A stretch of DNA of 64,000 nucleotides from an uncultured Odoribacter sp. Lineage in GTDB: Bacteria > Bacteroidota > Bacteroidia > Bacteroidales > Marinifilaceae. The stretch is taken from contig CAJTSF010000005.1 in NCBI GenBank assembly GCA_910578985.1, positions 81,343 to 145,342 of the forward strand. The letters are read 5' to 3'. Positions 7,784 to 17,349 of this stretch are shown here, piece after piece; positions within the stretch are counted from its first letter, which is position 1; each line of letters opens with the position of its first letter. The translations under genes and the position numbers were made by a program. Below the pieces are notes generated by a model. It made no database searches. It was given only the letters and a program-made list of their open reading frames with translations, and was not told the DNA's origin.

Positions 7784-9096
7784 AGTGGACGAAAAAGAAG
7801 AAACAAATCTTATTCCCCGCCTTGTTGGGAATAGTGCTGGCCGCCGCCATCTTTACCCCGAAACGGCAGCGGGCGGAGAAGGCATTGGACGAAATAGAGG
7901 TAACGGACTCGACGGAGGTACGGGATATCGTTTACAAATACGGCATCCCGACGGATGACTATGACGTGGACTACGGCCTGGTGGGAAAGAACCAGACGTT
8001 ATCCGCCATCCTGAACCGGCACGGCATGACTTTACGGGAGGTCCACCGGTTGAGCCAGGCAGCCAAAGGGATATTCAATATGAAAAAAATCCGGAAAGGG
8101 CAGTCTTACGCCGTCTTCACCACGCGGGACTCCATTCCCCGGATGGCGTTTTTCGTGTATGAGGAGGATGCCAAATCCTATGTCCTGTTCGACCTGCGCG
8201 ACGAGGAGTACCACGTTTCCCGCGGGGAGAATCCGGTGGAATGGGTGCGCAAGGAGGCGCGGGGGCGGGTGGAGTCCTCCCTGTGGGTGGCGATGCAGAA
8301 CGGGGGGACGAACCCGCAGCTGGCGGTCATCCTGTCGCAAATCTTCGGCTGGACCATTGACTTTTTCGGGCTGCAAAAGAATGACGAATTCCGGGTTATC
8401 TACGAACAGGAGCAGGTGGACGGGAAGAGCCTCCAGAACTTTCATGTGCTGGCAGCCTCTTTCAAGCAGGGGGACAGCACCCATTACGCCATTCCCTTCG
8501 AACAGGACGGCGAAGTGCTCTATTACAACGACCGGGGGAACAGCCTGGAGGGTGCCTTCCTGAAAGCCCCGCTGGACTTTTTCCGCATCTCGTCGCGTTT
8601 CAGCAACAGCCGTTTCCATCCGGTCCTGAAACGCTACCGCCCCCACCACGGAGTGGACTATGCCGCCCCGACAGGCACTCCCGTCTATGCCGTCGGCAGC
8701 GGGAAAGTCATCGCGAAAGGCTACCAGGCAAACGGAGGAGGGAATTACGTGAAAATCAAACACAACAGCATTTACGTGACGACCTATATGCACCTTTCGC
8801 GCTTTGCCAAAGGCTTGAAGGTGGGCAGCCAGGTCGCCCAGAAAGAGGTCATCGGGTATGTGGGAGCCACCGGTATCGCCACGGGACCTCATCTGGATTT
8901 TCGGGTGCATGAGTACGGAAGACCCATCAATCCGCTCACCATCAAATCGCAACCCAAAAAGCCGATCAGCCGGGAGAATATGCCGCAATTCATCCTTGTG
9001 CGGGATGCCTTGGTGGAAATGTTGGATGAAATCGATATTCCGGCAGAAAGCGAAACGTCAGTAGAGTCCGGAACGCTTGATCAGATAGGAGAGTAA
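7780..9096 (+). CDS. M23-family peptidoglycan endopeptidase
   Basis: I chose the ATG at 7780, which overlaps the cstA stop; an in-frame ATG at 7759 is possible. The 438-residue product has a basic N-terminus and one membrane helix (about 10-25), so it is probably anchored with its bulk in the periplasm. An OapA/LysM-like stretch (about 68-112) precedes a beta-rich linker and the LytM domain from about 275. The zinc motif HHGVD has His289 and Asp293. The usual HxH near the end appears as HLD (371-373), so the last canonical His is Asp, a variant I have seen in Bacteroidota members. It should cut cross-links in peptidoglycan. Its 3' end overlaps the convergent DUF58 gene by 39 bp. Confidence 0.88.
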   Translation: MKWTKKKKQILFPALLGIVLAAAIFTPKRQRAEKALDEIEVTDSTEVRDIVYKYGIPTDDYDVDYGLVGKNQTLSAILNRHGMTLREVHRLSQAAKGIFNMKKIRKGQSYAVFTTRDSIPRMAFFVYEEDAKSYVLFDLRDEEYHVSRGENPVEWVRKEARGRVESSLWVAMQNGGTNPQLAVILSQIFGWTIDFFGLQKNDEFRVIYEQEQVDGKSLQNFHVLAASFKQGDSTHYAIPFEQDGEVLYYNDRGNSLEGAFLKAPLDFFRISSRFSNSRFHPVLKRYRPHHGVDYAAPTGTPVYAVGSGKVIAKGYQANGGGNYVKIKHNSIYVTTYMHLSRFAKGLKVGSQVAQKEVIGYVGATGIATGPHLDFRVHEYGRPINPLTIKSQPKKPISRENMPQFILVRDALVEMLDEIDIPAESETSVESGTLDQIGE

Positions 9097-9981
9097 CACT
9101 TCGCGGAACCCCTCACGGATGTCCGCCTCCACGAAATCAATCTGATACTGTCCGCAGCGGAGTTTCAGTTCACGGTAGTATTCGGCAATCTTCCGCCGGT
9201 AAGTCTCCCGTATCTCATTCGGAGAGAACTTAATCTCGCGCCCGCTCTCCATGTCAATGAAGATATGGGGACGGTTGGAGAACTCGAACTGCTCTTCCAT
9301 CTGCTTGTCCTTCACATGGAAGATAATCACTTCGTGCCTGTTGTAACGCAAATGCTGGAGAGCGGCGAACAACTCTTCCCGAGGACCGCCGGAGAACATG
9401 TCGGTGAACAGAACGACCAACGAGCGCTTAGGTATGGAATCCGCCAACTGATGCAGCACCTCCGCCGTCACCGTCGGCTTGTTGAGCGGCACCGCATCCT
9501 CCTTCAACAACTCCCGGAGGCGGGCATACATCATCTGCACATGCGTGGCATTCAGCCTGGCGTCCGTCAGCAACTCCATGCGGTCGGAAAAGAGACATAG
9601 CCCGGAAGCGTCCCGCTGCTGCCTCAACATGTGAATCAACGCGGCGGCGCAACAGACGGAAAAACTCAATTTGGAAACCTTGCCCGCCTGGCGGTAGGGG
9701 AACAACATGGAGGAAGAGGTGTCGAGGACGATGTATGAGCGCAGGTTGGTCTCCTCCTCGTACTGCTTGACGAACAGTTTCTCCGTCCGCCCGTACAACT
9801 TCCAGTCCACATGCTTCGTGGACTCCCCGGCATTATACACCCGGTGTTCGGCGAACTCCACGGAGAAACCGTGATAAGGACTGCGGTGCAGCCCTGTGAT
9901 AAAGCCTGCCACAATCTGTGAAGCAATGAATTCAAGATTATCGAATTGCTCGTAAAGGACAATCTCTTCCAAAGAATCCAT
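9058..9981 (-). CDS. DUF58 domain protein with vWA-like fold
   Basis: This 307-residue protein has the DUF58 core. A basic region GLHRSPYHGFSVEFAEHR leads to HVDWKLYGRTEKLFVKQYEEE, and a vWA-type metal-site motif DTSSSM follows at about 91-96, with later TDMFSGG. Proteins of this family usually sit beside MoxR ATPases and BatA/BatB-type proteins and are thought to take part in assembly or stress resistance at the envelope. Here no MoxR gene is adjacent, so it is an orphan copy as far as the window shows. It is last in the minus-strand run behind trxA but lies beyond a terminator, so it may have its own promoter. Confidence 0.85.
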   Translation of the reverse strand: MDSLEEIVLYEQFDNLEFIASQIVAGFITGLHRSPYHGFSVEFAEHRVYNAGESTKHVDWKLYGRTEKLFVKQYEEETNLRSYIVLDTSSSMLFPYRQAGKVSKLSFSVCCAAALIHMLRQQRDASGLCLFSDRMELLTDARLNATHVQMMYARLRELLKEDAVPLNKPTVTAEVLHQLADSIPKRSLVVLFTDMFSGGPREELFAALQHLRYNRHEVIIFHVKDKQMEEQFEFSNRPHIFIDMESGREIKFSPNEIRETYRRKIAEYYRELKLRCGQYQIDFVEADIREGFREVLLSYLIKRSGLY

Positions 9982-10000
9982 TGGGTTATCGGTTATCGGT

Positions 10001-10044
10001 TAAAAAACAAGAATGGAGAACTGAAACACCTCCAATTCTCCATT
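10001..10044 (-). terminator. Intrinsic terminator of trxA
   Basis: On the minus strand AATGGAGAA (10044-10036) pairs with TTCTCCATT (10020-10012), followed by a T-rich run TTGTTTTTT (10010-10002). It lies 9 bp after the trxA stop. Two direct copies of GGTTATC follow before the DUF58 gene. Confidence 0.75.
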
Positions 10045-10052
10045 TCGAACTC

Positions 10053-10370
10053 TTAGAGCAATTTGTTGATTTTGTCCACCAACGCCTGCTTGGGCACAGC
10101 ACCTACCTGCTTGTCGGCAACTTGTCCGTCCTTGAAGAAAAGGATGGTCGGGATGTTGCGGATACCGAACTTGGCTGCCGTTGCCTGGCTGCTGTCCACA
10201 TCCACTTTCGCCACGGTGATTTTGCCCTCGAACTCATTGGAGATTTCTTCCACGATGGGGAGCATCATTTTGCATGGTCCGCACCATTCTGCCCAGAAAT
10301 CCACCATTACCGGTTGTGCCGACTTCAGTACAACCTCTTCAAAATTAGAATCGTTTACTGCTAATGCCAT
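10053..10370 (-). CDS. trxA: Thioredoxin
   Basis: This 105-residue protein is a classic single-domain thioredoxin. The redox motif WCGPCK is at about 29-34, preceded by VDFWAE, and the cis-proline segment IRNIPTILFF follows. It reduces disulfides in cytoplasmic proteins such as ribonucleotide reductase, taking electrons from thioredoxin reductase, which is not in the window. There is no signal peptide. It lies 99 bp after dnaE in the same direction. A near-match to the Bacteroidota -7 box (TACTTTAG at 10427-10420) suggests a promoter of its own, and a terminator follows it, so it is probably transcribed alone. Confidence 0.97.
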   Translation of the reverse strand: MALAVNDSNFEEVVLKSAQPVMVDFWAEWCGPCKMMLPIVEEISNEFEGKITVAKVDVDSSQATAAKFGIRNIPTILFFKDGQVADKQVGAVPKQALVDKINKLL

Positions 10371-10469
10371 AATGTTATGATTTAAAAGTTGCTTATTCCT
10401 TATGCAGCGCTAAAGTACAACAATTTTACGGTTTTCGGAGCATGTAATCCCTAATAGAACGTTAAAAAA

Positions 10470-13400
10470 TCATTTATTAAATGCCATCTTCACGCAATCG
10501 CATCCCTCGAAATACTCGTAAAGCTCTCTGGATTTACGCATTTTACAGGTGCGGGAGAACATTTTCACATGATTCCCCTCCTGGTCGAAAAGTTCGAAAT
10601 GCAACGGAATGTCTTTGTTTTGCTCCACCAAATCATCCGGTTCCTCCTTCTTTTTCTTCTTCTCCGCCTCCTTTTTCTGCTCCTCCTTGTACGCCTCGCT
10701 GGTCACATCCGTAATGAACAGCCGGTGAATCTCATTCACCACATCCAAGGTCAGCTTGGTGACATCCACCTTCAGCGTAATCGAACGGATGGCATCCTGC
10801 GTCAGGGTCTCCAGCAAGCCCATCTGCTGGATGTTGAACGCCAGTTCATTGCTGTCTTTCCACTTCGGACCCACCCTGCCTTTGACGAAAACCGCCGTCT
10901 CGTCGATGAAATACTGCCGCCAGTCGGTGAAATCCTTGCCGAAGAACGCCAGTTCGTAAGCCCCTCCGAAGTCCTCTATGGTCAGTATCCCGAAATCCTT
11001 GCCGTTCTTGGTCTTCCCCACCCGTTGCGCCGTGATGATGCCTGCAATCGTGAGCTCCTTCCCCTTGAAATTCTCCAGACCGGCATTCAGTTCGTCCAAC
11101 GGGGTGCACAGCATCTTCATCTCCAGCTTATAAAGGTCCAGCGGGTGGGAGGTCAAATAGATGCCGATCAAGTCCTTCTCATTCTTCGACTTCTCATAGT
11201 CGTGCCACGGCTCACAATCCGGAATCACGGGCTTCGACACCTCGAACGCCTCCATGTCCCCGAAGAGGGAAGCCTGCATACTCATCGCATCCTGCTGCGT
11301 CTTCTGCCCGTAGTTCACCAAAGCCTCCAGCACGCTCATATTGCCGTGCACGTGGAAATACTGCGCGCGGTGGTACCCGAAGCTGTCCAGCCCTCCCGCC
11401 ATCACCAAGGACTCCAGCGCCTTCTTGTTGATGGCGCGGTAGTCGATGCGCTCGAAAAAGTCATAGACATCCTTATACGGTCCGTTCTTCTCCCGCTCCT
11501 CGATAATCTTCTCCACCGCCGCCTCTCCCACGCCCTTGATGGCAGCCATGCCGAAACGGATTTGCCCGTGGGTATTGACGGTAAAGTCATTGTATGATTC
11601 ATTGATATCCGGCGCCAGCACATTCAGTCCCATCCGCTTGCACTCGTCCATGAAGACCGTCACCTTACCGATGTCCGACAGGTTATTGCTCAAGTTGGCA
11701 GCCATGAACTCCGCCGGATAATGGGCTTTCAGGAAGCCCGTCTGGTAAGCGATGTAGGCATAGCACACCGAGTGGGACTTGTTGAACGCATAAGAGGCGA
11801 AAGCCTCCCAGTCGCCCCAGATTTTATCCACCAGCTCCTCCACATTCTTTCCCTGCCCTTTCGCCCCCTCCACGAACTCCGGATTGTTCAGGCAACCGGA
11901 CAGGAACTCCCCTTTCAGTTTCGCCATCGTCTCCAGCTGTTTCTTACCCATCGCCTTGCGCAACGTGTCGGACATACCGCGGGTAAAGTTCCCCAATGCC
12001 CGCGACTGGAGCATCACCTGCTCCTGGTAAACGGTAATCCCGTAAGTATCCTTCAAGAAAGGCTCCATCATGGGATGGTCGTATGCGATAGGCTCCTCGC
12101 CGTGCTTGCGCCGGATGAACGAAGGGATATACTCCATCGGTCCCGGACGGTACAGGGCGTTCATGGCAACAAGGTCCTCGAAGCGGTTAGGCTGCAACGC
12201 CCGCAGGTGTTTCTTCATGCCGGGCGACTCAAACTGGAACAAGCCCGTCGTCTCCCCGCGGGAGAATAGCTTGAACGTCTCTTCGTCATCCAGCGGTATC
12301 TCGTTCTCATCCAGCACCAACTGCTTGGATTTCCTGATATTCTCCAGACAGGTCTTGATGATGGACAGGGTGCGCAACCCCAGAAAGTCCATCTTAATCA
12401 ACCCGATAGGCTCCACGAAATGCCCGTCGTACTGGGTGGTCATCAGACTCTCCCCCTCGGTCGGCATAATGGGGATATGGTCCGTCAGCGGGTCGCGGCT
12501 GATGAGGATACCGCAGGCATGGACCCCCGTCTGCCGGATAGAGCCCTCCAGCGTCTCCGCAAACTGGATGGTCTTCGAAATCAGCGGATTCTGCGAATGC
12601 TTCTCCTCCTCCAGGGCGGGATTCTCCTTGTACGCCTTTTTCAGCGTCATCTTGGGCGCCTCCGGCACCATCTTCGCCAGGCGGTTGGATTCCGACAGCT
12701 CCAGCTTCAACACGCGCGCCACATCCTTGATGGCCATCTTGGCAGCCATACTGCCGAACGTCACGATGTGCGCCACCTTGTCGGAACCGTACTTTTCCGT
12801 CACCCACTCCAGCACCTGCTGCCTGCCGGCATCATCGAAGTCCACATCGATATCCGGCAACGATATACGGTCGGGATTCAAAAAGCGTTCGAACAGCAGG
12901 TCGTATTTCACCGGGTCTATATTCGTAATCCCCAGGCAATAAGCCACCGCACTACCGGCAGCCGAGCCACGCCCGGGACCCACAATCACCCCCATATCGC
13001 GGGCTGCCCGGATAAAATCCTGCACAATCAGGAAGTATCCCGGGAAACCCATCGTTTTCATGATATGCAACTCGAACACGATGCGGTCCATCAGTTCGGG
13101 CGACGGATTCTCCCCGTAGCGCCGGACCACGCCCTGCATCGTCAGTTCCTTCAAATAGTCCGCCTCCAACTTGATGCGGTACAGGCGGTCGATGCCTCCC
13201 AGCTTCTTGATTTTTTTCTGCCCCTCCTCCTCCGACATCACCACATTCCCTTTTTCGTCGCGGGTGAACTCGTTGAACAGGTCCTCCGGCGTGTACTTCT
13301 GCCGGTACTCCTCCTCCGTACCGATTTCCGGCGGAATGGGAAACACAGGCATCAACGGGTCGGAATCCAACTGGTACTCCTCCACCTTGTCCGTCACCTC

Positions 13401-14219
13401 CTGCGTATTCTCGATGGCTTCGGGCAGGTCGGCAAACAGCTCCGCCATCTCCTGCGTCGTCTTGAACCACTCCTGGCGGGTGTAGCGCATCCGGTTCGGG
13501 TCGTCGATATCCTTGCGCGTATTCAGGCAAATCAACAAGTCATGCGCCTCCGCATCCTCGGCATTCAGGAAATGGACGTCGTTCGTCGCCAGGAGCTTGA
13601 TGCCCAACTTTTTCGCCATCTTGATTTTCTCCCGGATGCACTCCTGCTCCCTGTCGTACACATCCGCCCGCTGCTTCGGGTCCTCCGCCGGGTGGCGCAT
13701 CACCTCCAGATAATAATCCTCCCCGAACAGATTCTTGTACCACAGCGCCGCCTTCTCCGCCCCCTCCAAATCGCCTGCCATAATCTTCTGGTCGATTTCC
13801 CCTCCGAGACACGCGGAAGAGACTATCAACCCCTCATGGTGTTTCTCCAGCAACTCCTTGTCGATGCGGGGACGGTAATAATACCCCTCCACAAAAGCAG
13901 CGGAGGTCAATTTCACCAGATTCCGGTAGCCCGCCAGGTTCTTGGCGAGCAGAATCAAGTGCTCCCCCGAGCGGTCTATCTGCTTCTCTTTATTGAAACG
14001 GGACACGCGCGCCACATACGCCTCGCATCCCAATATCGGCTTGATACCCTTCTTCCGGCAGGTGTCGTAAAACAACTTGATGCCGAACATATTCCCATGG
14101 TCCGTCAAAGACAGTGCCGGCATCCCGTCGGCAACCGCCTTGTCGATTAACCCGGAAATACTGGCAGCCCCGTCCAGGATGGAGTACTGCGAATGCACAT
14201 GGAAATGGGTGAATTTCAT
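10470..14219 (-). CDS. dnaE: DNA polymerase III alpha subunit
   Basis: This 1249-residue protein is the replicative polymerase subunit. An N-terminal PHP domain starts at MKFTHFHVHSQYSILDG and includes LTDHGNMFG. The polymerase core contains GPGRGSAAGSAVAYCLG at about residue 415 and the catalytic aspartates in PDIDVDFDD at about 457. A helix-hairpin-helix region (AIKGVGEAAVEKI) and a C-terminal OB fold (LTIAGIITAQRVGKTKNGKD) follow. The frame is open further upstream, but the start at 14219 is preferred because it matches the family N-terminus and overlaps the stop of the ABC gene by four bases (ATGA). This makes a replication gene part of the mutL-gldA run. Confidence 0.97.
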   Translation of the reverse strand: MKFTHFHVHSQYSILDGAASISGLIDKAVADGMPALSLTDHGNMFGIKLFYDTCRKKGIKPILGCEAYVARVSRFNKEKQIDRSGEHLILLAKNLAGYRNLVKLTSAAFVEGYYYRPRIDKELLEKHHEGLIVSSACLGGEIDQKIMAGDLEGAEKAALWYKNLFGEDYYLEVMRHPAEDPKQRADVYDREQECIREKIKMAKKLGIKLLATNDVHFLNAEDAEAHDLLICLNTRKDIDDPNRMRYTRQEWFKTTQEMAELFADLPEAIENTQEVTDKVEEYQLDSDPLMPVFPIPPEIGTEEEYRQKYTPEDLFNEFTRDEKGNVVMSEEEGQKKIKKLGGIDRLYRIKLEADYLKELTMQGVVRRYGENPSPELMDRIVFELHIMKTMGFPGYFLIVQDFIRAARDMGVIVGPGRGSAAGSAVAYCLGITNIDPVKYDLLFERFLNPDRISLPDIDVDFDDAGRQQVLEWVTEKYGSDKVAHIVTFGSMAAKMAIKDVARVLKLELSESNRLAKMVPEAPKMTLKKAYKENPALEEEKHSQNPLISKTIQFAETLEGSIRQTGVHACGILISRDPLTDHIPIMPTEGESLMTTQYDGHFVEPIGLIKMDFLGLRTLSIIKTCLENIRKSKQLVLDENEIPLDDEETFKLFSRGETTGLFQFESPGMKKHLRALQPNRFEDLVAMNALYRPGPMEYIPSFIRRKHGEEPIAYDHPMMEPFLKDTYGITVYQEQVMLQSRALGNFTRGMSDTLRKAMGKKQLETMAKLKGEFLSGCLNNPEFVEGAKGQGKNVEELVDKIWGDWEAFASYAFNKSHSVCYAYIAYQTGFLKAHYPAEFMAANLSNNLSDIGKVTVFMDECKRMGLNVLAPDINESYNDFTVNTHGQIRFGMAAIKGVGEAAVEKIIEEREKNGPYKDVYDFFERIDYRAINKKALESLVMAGGLDSFGYHRAQYFHVHGNMSVLEALVNYGQKTQQDAMSMQASLFGDMEAFEVSKPVIPDCEPWHDYEKSKNEKDLIGIYLTSHPLDLYKLEMKMLCTPLDELNAGLENFKGKELTIAGIITAQRVGKTKNGKDFGILTIEDFGGAYELAFFGKDFTDWRQYFIDETAVFVKGRVGPKWKDSNELAFNIQQMGLLETLTQDAIRSITLKVDVTKLTLDVVNEIHRLFITDVTSEAYKEEQKKEAEKKKKKEEPDDLVEQNKDIPLHFELFDQEGNHVKMFSRTCKMRKSRELYEYFEGCDCVKMAFNK

Positions 14220-15157
14220 AAGCTGCCGTCCTCTTTTGTCAGGATATGGAATATCTCCTCCAGCCCTGCCTCCTCCGCTTTCAACTCGAACATCGGGCAA
14301 TTATGCTCCGCCGCCAGGCGGAACAACTCCACCCGCGGATCCTCCTTCGGCCTTGCCGTCAGTTGCCAGCATCCCGCCGCCAGCTCCGACACCCTTTCGA
14401 ACAGCCCGCAACGCTCCAGCCACCGGCCATTCGACCCGGGGGCGAAACGCACGGTCACCGTGATGCGGTTGTCCGCCAGGAACGCCAACTCCCCGATGGG
14501 CTTGTCCGCCACCAGCCTCCCTTCGTGCAGGACCATCACCCGGTCGCACAGCGCCTGCACCTCCTGCATCACATGCGTCGAGAGCAGCACCGTCTTGTCG
14601 CGCCCGATGCGCAGAATCACTTTCCTCATCTCGTCCAGTTGGTTCGGGTCCAGCCCCGTCATCGGCTCGTCCAGCATCAGCACCTTCGGATCGTGTATCA
14701 GCGCCTGCGCCAATCCCACCCGCTGGCGGTAGCCCTTGGACAGCTCCTCCATCTTCTTCTTCAGCACCGGCTCCAGCCCCGTCATCTCAATCATCTCGTC
14801 CACCTTCCGCTTGATGTGCGTCAGCCCGTACAGCTTCACCACGTGCGTCAGGTACTCCCGCACGTACATATCCGGATACAACGGGTTCGTCTCCGGCAGA
14901 TAACCGATGCTTCTCTTCACCTCCAACGGATACTTGCGCACATCCACGCCGTTCACCTCCACCTTCCCGTCGAACTCCGGCAGGTAGCCCGTGATCACCT
15001 TCATCGCCGTGGACTTCCCGGCACCGTTCGGTCCCAGGAAAGCGCATATCTCCCCGTCCCGCAAAGTAAAACTCACATCTTTCAACGCCTTGTGCTTCCA
15101 ATAAGACTTGGATACATGCTCCACGAGTACCGACCAATCCTTTTTCGTTTCCATCAT
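14216..15157 (-). CDS. gldA: ABC transporter ATP-binding protein, GldA-like
   Basis: This 313-residue ATPase has Walker A GPNGAGKST, signature motif LSKGYRQRVGLAQAL and Walker B VLMLDEPMTGLDP, plus a C-terminal regulatory half of about 90 residues. The N-terminal layout (VEHVSKSYWKHKALKDVSF) and overall length match GldA, the ATPase of the gliding-motility ABC transporter in Bacteroidota. Non-gliding Bacteroidales keep this gene too, so motility should not be inferred. No permease gene such as gldF or gldG lies next to it. It overlaps mutL by four bases at its start and dnaE by four bases at its end, which suggests translational coupling. Confidence 0.85.
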   Translation of the reverse strand: MMETKKDWSVLVEHVSKSYWKHKALKDVSFTLRDGEICAFLGPNGAGKSTAMKVITGYLPEFDGKVEVNGVDVRKYPLEVKRSIGYLPETNPLYPDMYVREYLTHVVKLYGLTHIKRKVDEMIEMTGLEPVLKKKMEELSKGYRQRVGLAQALIHDPKVLMLDEPMTGLDPNQLDEMRKVILRIGRDKTVLLSTHVMQEVQALCDRVMVLHEGRLVADKPIGELAFLADNRITVTVRFAPGSNGRWLERCGLFERVSELAAGCWQLTARPKEDPRVELFRLAAEHNCPMFELKAEEAGLEEIFHILTKEDGSL

Positions 15158-17010
15158 TTAAACCAATTATTCACATCCTCATATTTCAACAGGTGCACGA
15201 TGACCTTCCCATCCGCCGTATGGCGATGGTTGCGGCAGGCGAACAACCGCTCCGCCATCTCCGCCATCTCCCCGCAAGCCAATGCCGTGCCGTAAGCGAC
15301 CGCCGCCGCTTTCGCCAGCGCCAGCGCCACCCGTTCACGCGCCTTGTCGCGTATGCTCCCCTCCGTATTCTTATAATGTTCGACCAACTCCACCAGCACC
15401 TCCTTCGCCCGGTTGTTGGGCAAATCGGGAGGTGTCGCCTGAATGGCATAACACTGCTTGCCGAACACATTCAACTCAAACCCCAGCATCTCCAGGTCCG
15501 GCAACAACTCCTGCAACAGCAGGAAATCCGATGCCGACAACTCCAACACCTCCGGAAACAGGCTCTTCTGCCCCGCCACCCGGCTTGCCGACAGCGACTC
15601 CGCATACTTGTCGAACAACACCCGCTCATGCGCCCTCTTCTGGTCGATGAGCATCAGCCCGCTCTGCACCGGGGTGACGATATAACGCCCCTTCATCTGG
15701 AAATAACACGACGACACCGGTCCTCCCGGCACCTGCGGCTCCTCCATCCCCGGAAACAGCGACTGCACCGCTTCCGGCTCCTCCTTCACCCCGTCGAACA
15801 AGGCATCCCAACGCGCCGGCGCCTTTTCCTGCCGGTACTCCCCGCACGACACCCGCGTATGTTCGAAATCCGAATCCTCCGGCGTCATCCGGGCGGGGTA
15901 GTGGAACGGATTATACCCCGGGTCATAAGTGATGCGGGGCACAAACGGCGCCTGCGACTCCGCCCGCGGCTCCATATAATCCGGCTTCCCCTCCGTGTCG
16001 AAATCCAACGGGGGGGTCAGATTCAACTTCCCCAACGCCTCCCGGATGCACGCCAAGAGGATTTGAAAAAAGTCCGATTCGTTCTGAAACTTAATCTCCG
16101 TTTTCGTCGGGTGGATATTCACGTCCACCATCGAAGGCTCCACCGTCAGGTAGAGAAAATAAGAAGGTATGCTGTCCGCTCCGATAAGCCCTTCGTAGGC
16201 TTCCAGCACCGCCTTGTGGAAGAACGGGTGCTTCATGAAGCGGTTGTTCACGAAAAAATACTGCTCCCCGTAGGTCTTGCGCGCATACTCCGGCGAAGAG
16301 ACGAACCCCTTGATACCCACCAGACTGGTGTCGCATTCCACCGAAATCAACCGCCCGTCCGACGCCTTGCCGAAAATATGGACGATGCGCTGCCGCAACC
16401 CCGTTGCCGGCAGATCGTACAACTCCGTCCCGTTGTTCTCCAGCGAAAAGGCAATCTCCGGATGGGTCAACGCCACCCGCAGGAACTCGTTCGTCACATT
16501 CCGCAACTCCGTGGCGTCCGACTTCAGAAACTTCCGCCGCGCGGGTATATTGTAAAACAGATTCTTCACCGTGATATTCGTCCCCTTCGGCGTGCACGCC
16601 TTCTCCTGGCTCTTCAGCTCGGACGCCGCCATGCAGAGCACCGTTCCCAACTCCTCCCCCTCCCGCCGCGTGCGCAACTCCACCTCCGACACGGAAGCAA
16701 TCGAAGGCAACGCCTCCCCCCGGAATCCCAACGTATGGATATGGAACAAATCCTGCGCCGAAGCAATCTTCGATGTGGCATGCCGCTCGAACGCCATCCG
16801 CGCATCCGCCGGCGACATCCCCTTCCCGTCGTCAATCACCTGAATCGAAGCCTTCCCCACATTCTTCAACACCACCCGGATGTGCCCCGCCCCCGCATCC
16901 ACGGCATTCTCCACCAACTCCTTCACCACGGAAGCCGGACGCTGGACCACCTCCCCCGCCGCAATCTGATTCGCCACCGAATCGGGCAACAAACGCACTA
17001 CATCCGCCAT
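15154..17010 (-). CDS. mutL: DNA mismatch repair protein MutL
   Basis: This 618-residue protein has the GHKL ATPase N-terminus with NQIAAGEVVQRPASVVKEL, DDGKGM and TLGFRGEALPSIASV, then a linker and a C-terminal dimerisation domain (SLFPEVLELSASDFLLLQEL). It couples MutS mismatch recognition to downstream repair. The start at 17010 (MADVVRLLPDS) follows the family; the frame upstream is open by chance. The endonuclease motif that reads DQHAxxER in many MutL proteins is DQKRAHER here, so the metal-binding His is replaced, and no standard CPHGRP motif is seen near the end. Nicking activity is therefore doubtful. The gene overlaps the GldA-like gene. Confidence 0.95.
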   Translation of the reverse strand: MADVVRLLPDSVANQIAAGEVVQRPASVVKELVENAVDAGAGHIRVVLKNVGKASIQVIDDGKGMSPADARMAFERHATSKIASAQDLFHIHTLGFRGEALPSIASVSEVELRTRREGEELGTVLCMAASELKSQEKACTPKGTNITVKNLFYNIPARRKFLKSDATELRNVTNEFLRVALTHPEIAFSLENNGTELYDLPATGLRQRIVHIFGKASDGRLISVECDTSLVGIKGFVSSPEYARKTYGEQYFFVNNRFMKHPFFHKAVLEAYEGLIGADSIPSYFLYLTVEPSMVDVNIHPTKTEIKFQNESDFFQILLACIREALGKLNLTPPLDFDTEGKPDYMEPRAESQAPFVPRITYDPGYNPFHYPARMTPEDSDFEHTRVSCGEYRQEKAPARWDALFDGVKEEPEAVQSLFPGMEEPQVPGGPVSSCYFQMKGRYIVTPVQSGLMLIDQKRAHERVLFDKYAESLSASRVAGQKSLFPEVLELSASDFLLLQELLPDLEMLGFELNVFGKQCYAIQATPPDLPNNRAKEVLVELVEHYKNTEGSIRDKARERVALALAKAAAVAYGTALACGEMAEMAERLFACRNHRHTADGKVIVHLLKYEDVNNWFK

Positions 17011-17021
17011 CGCCCCCTCAT

Positions 17022-17345
17022 TTATAAGCCGAACAGGCGCAACAGCCCGTCCGGATTCTTCACAAACAGATAAAACGCCCCGAGGAACAACAACACCAGA
17101 ATCATAAACAGCCGCACCGTGCGCGACGAACCGGCATTCATCCGCATCGCCCTGCGCCTCTCGTACTCGCTCCTGAACTGCCCCTTGATGCCGGGCACAT
17201 AAATATCCCCCTCCCGTTCCTCCATCCCCAGCTCCGCCCGGGCACGCTTCACGCGCTCCTCCCGCGCCTCCTTCTCGGGATCCCAAAAACGCGGCTTCAG
17301 ATTAAACCGCTTATATTCCGGTTGCTTAAACAAAAACATCGCCAT
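17022..17345 (-). CDS. Small membrane protein of unknown function
   Basis: This 107-residue protein has a charged N-terminal half rich in Glu, Arg and Lys (KRFNLKPRFWDPEKEAREER), including IYVPGIKGQFRSEYERR, and a single C-terminal membrane helix at about 77-96 ending in LLRLFGL. The N-terminus is most likely cytoplasmic. I do not know a function. It sits 4 bp after the flippase-like gene and 11 bp before mutL, so it belongs to that operon. Starts at 17345 (MAMFLF) and 17339 (MFLF) are both possible. Confidence 0.75.
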   Translation of the reverse strand: MAMFLFKQPEYKRFNLKPRFWDPEKEAREERVKRARAELGMEEREGDIYVPGIKGQFRSEYERRRAMRMNAGSSRTVRLFMILVLLFLGAFYLFVKNPDGLLRLFGL

Positions 17346-17349
17346 ACCG

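Noticed and set aside
15193..17073. Plus-strand open frame of 626 codons opposite mutL
   Set aside because: Translation is dominated by Arg, His, Gln and Leu, which is typical of an antisense shadow. MutL on the other strand has all family motifs.
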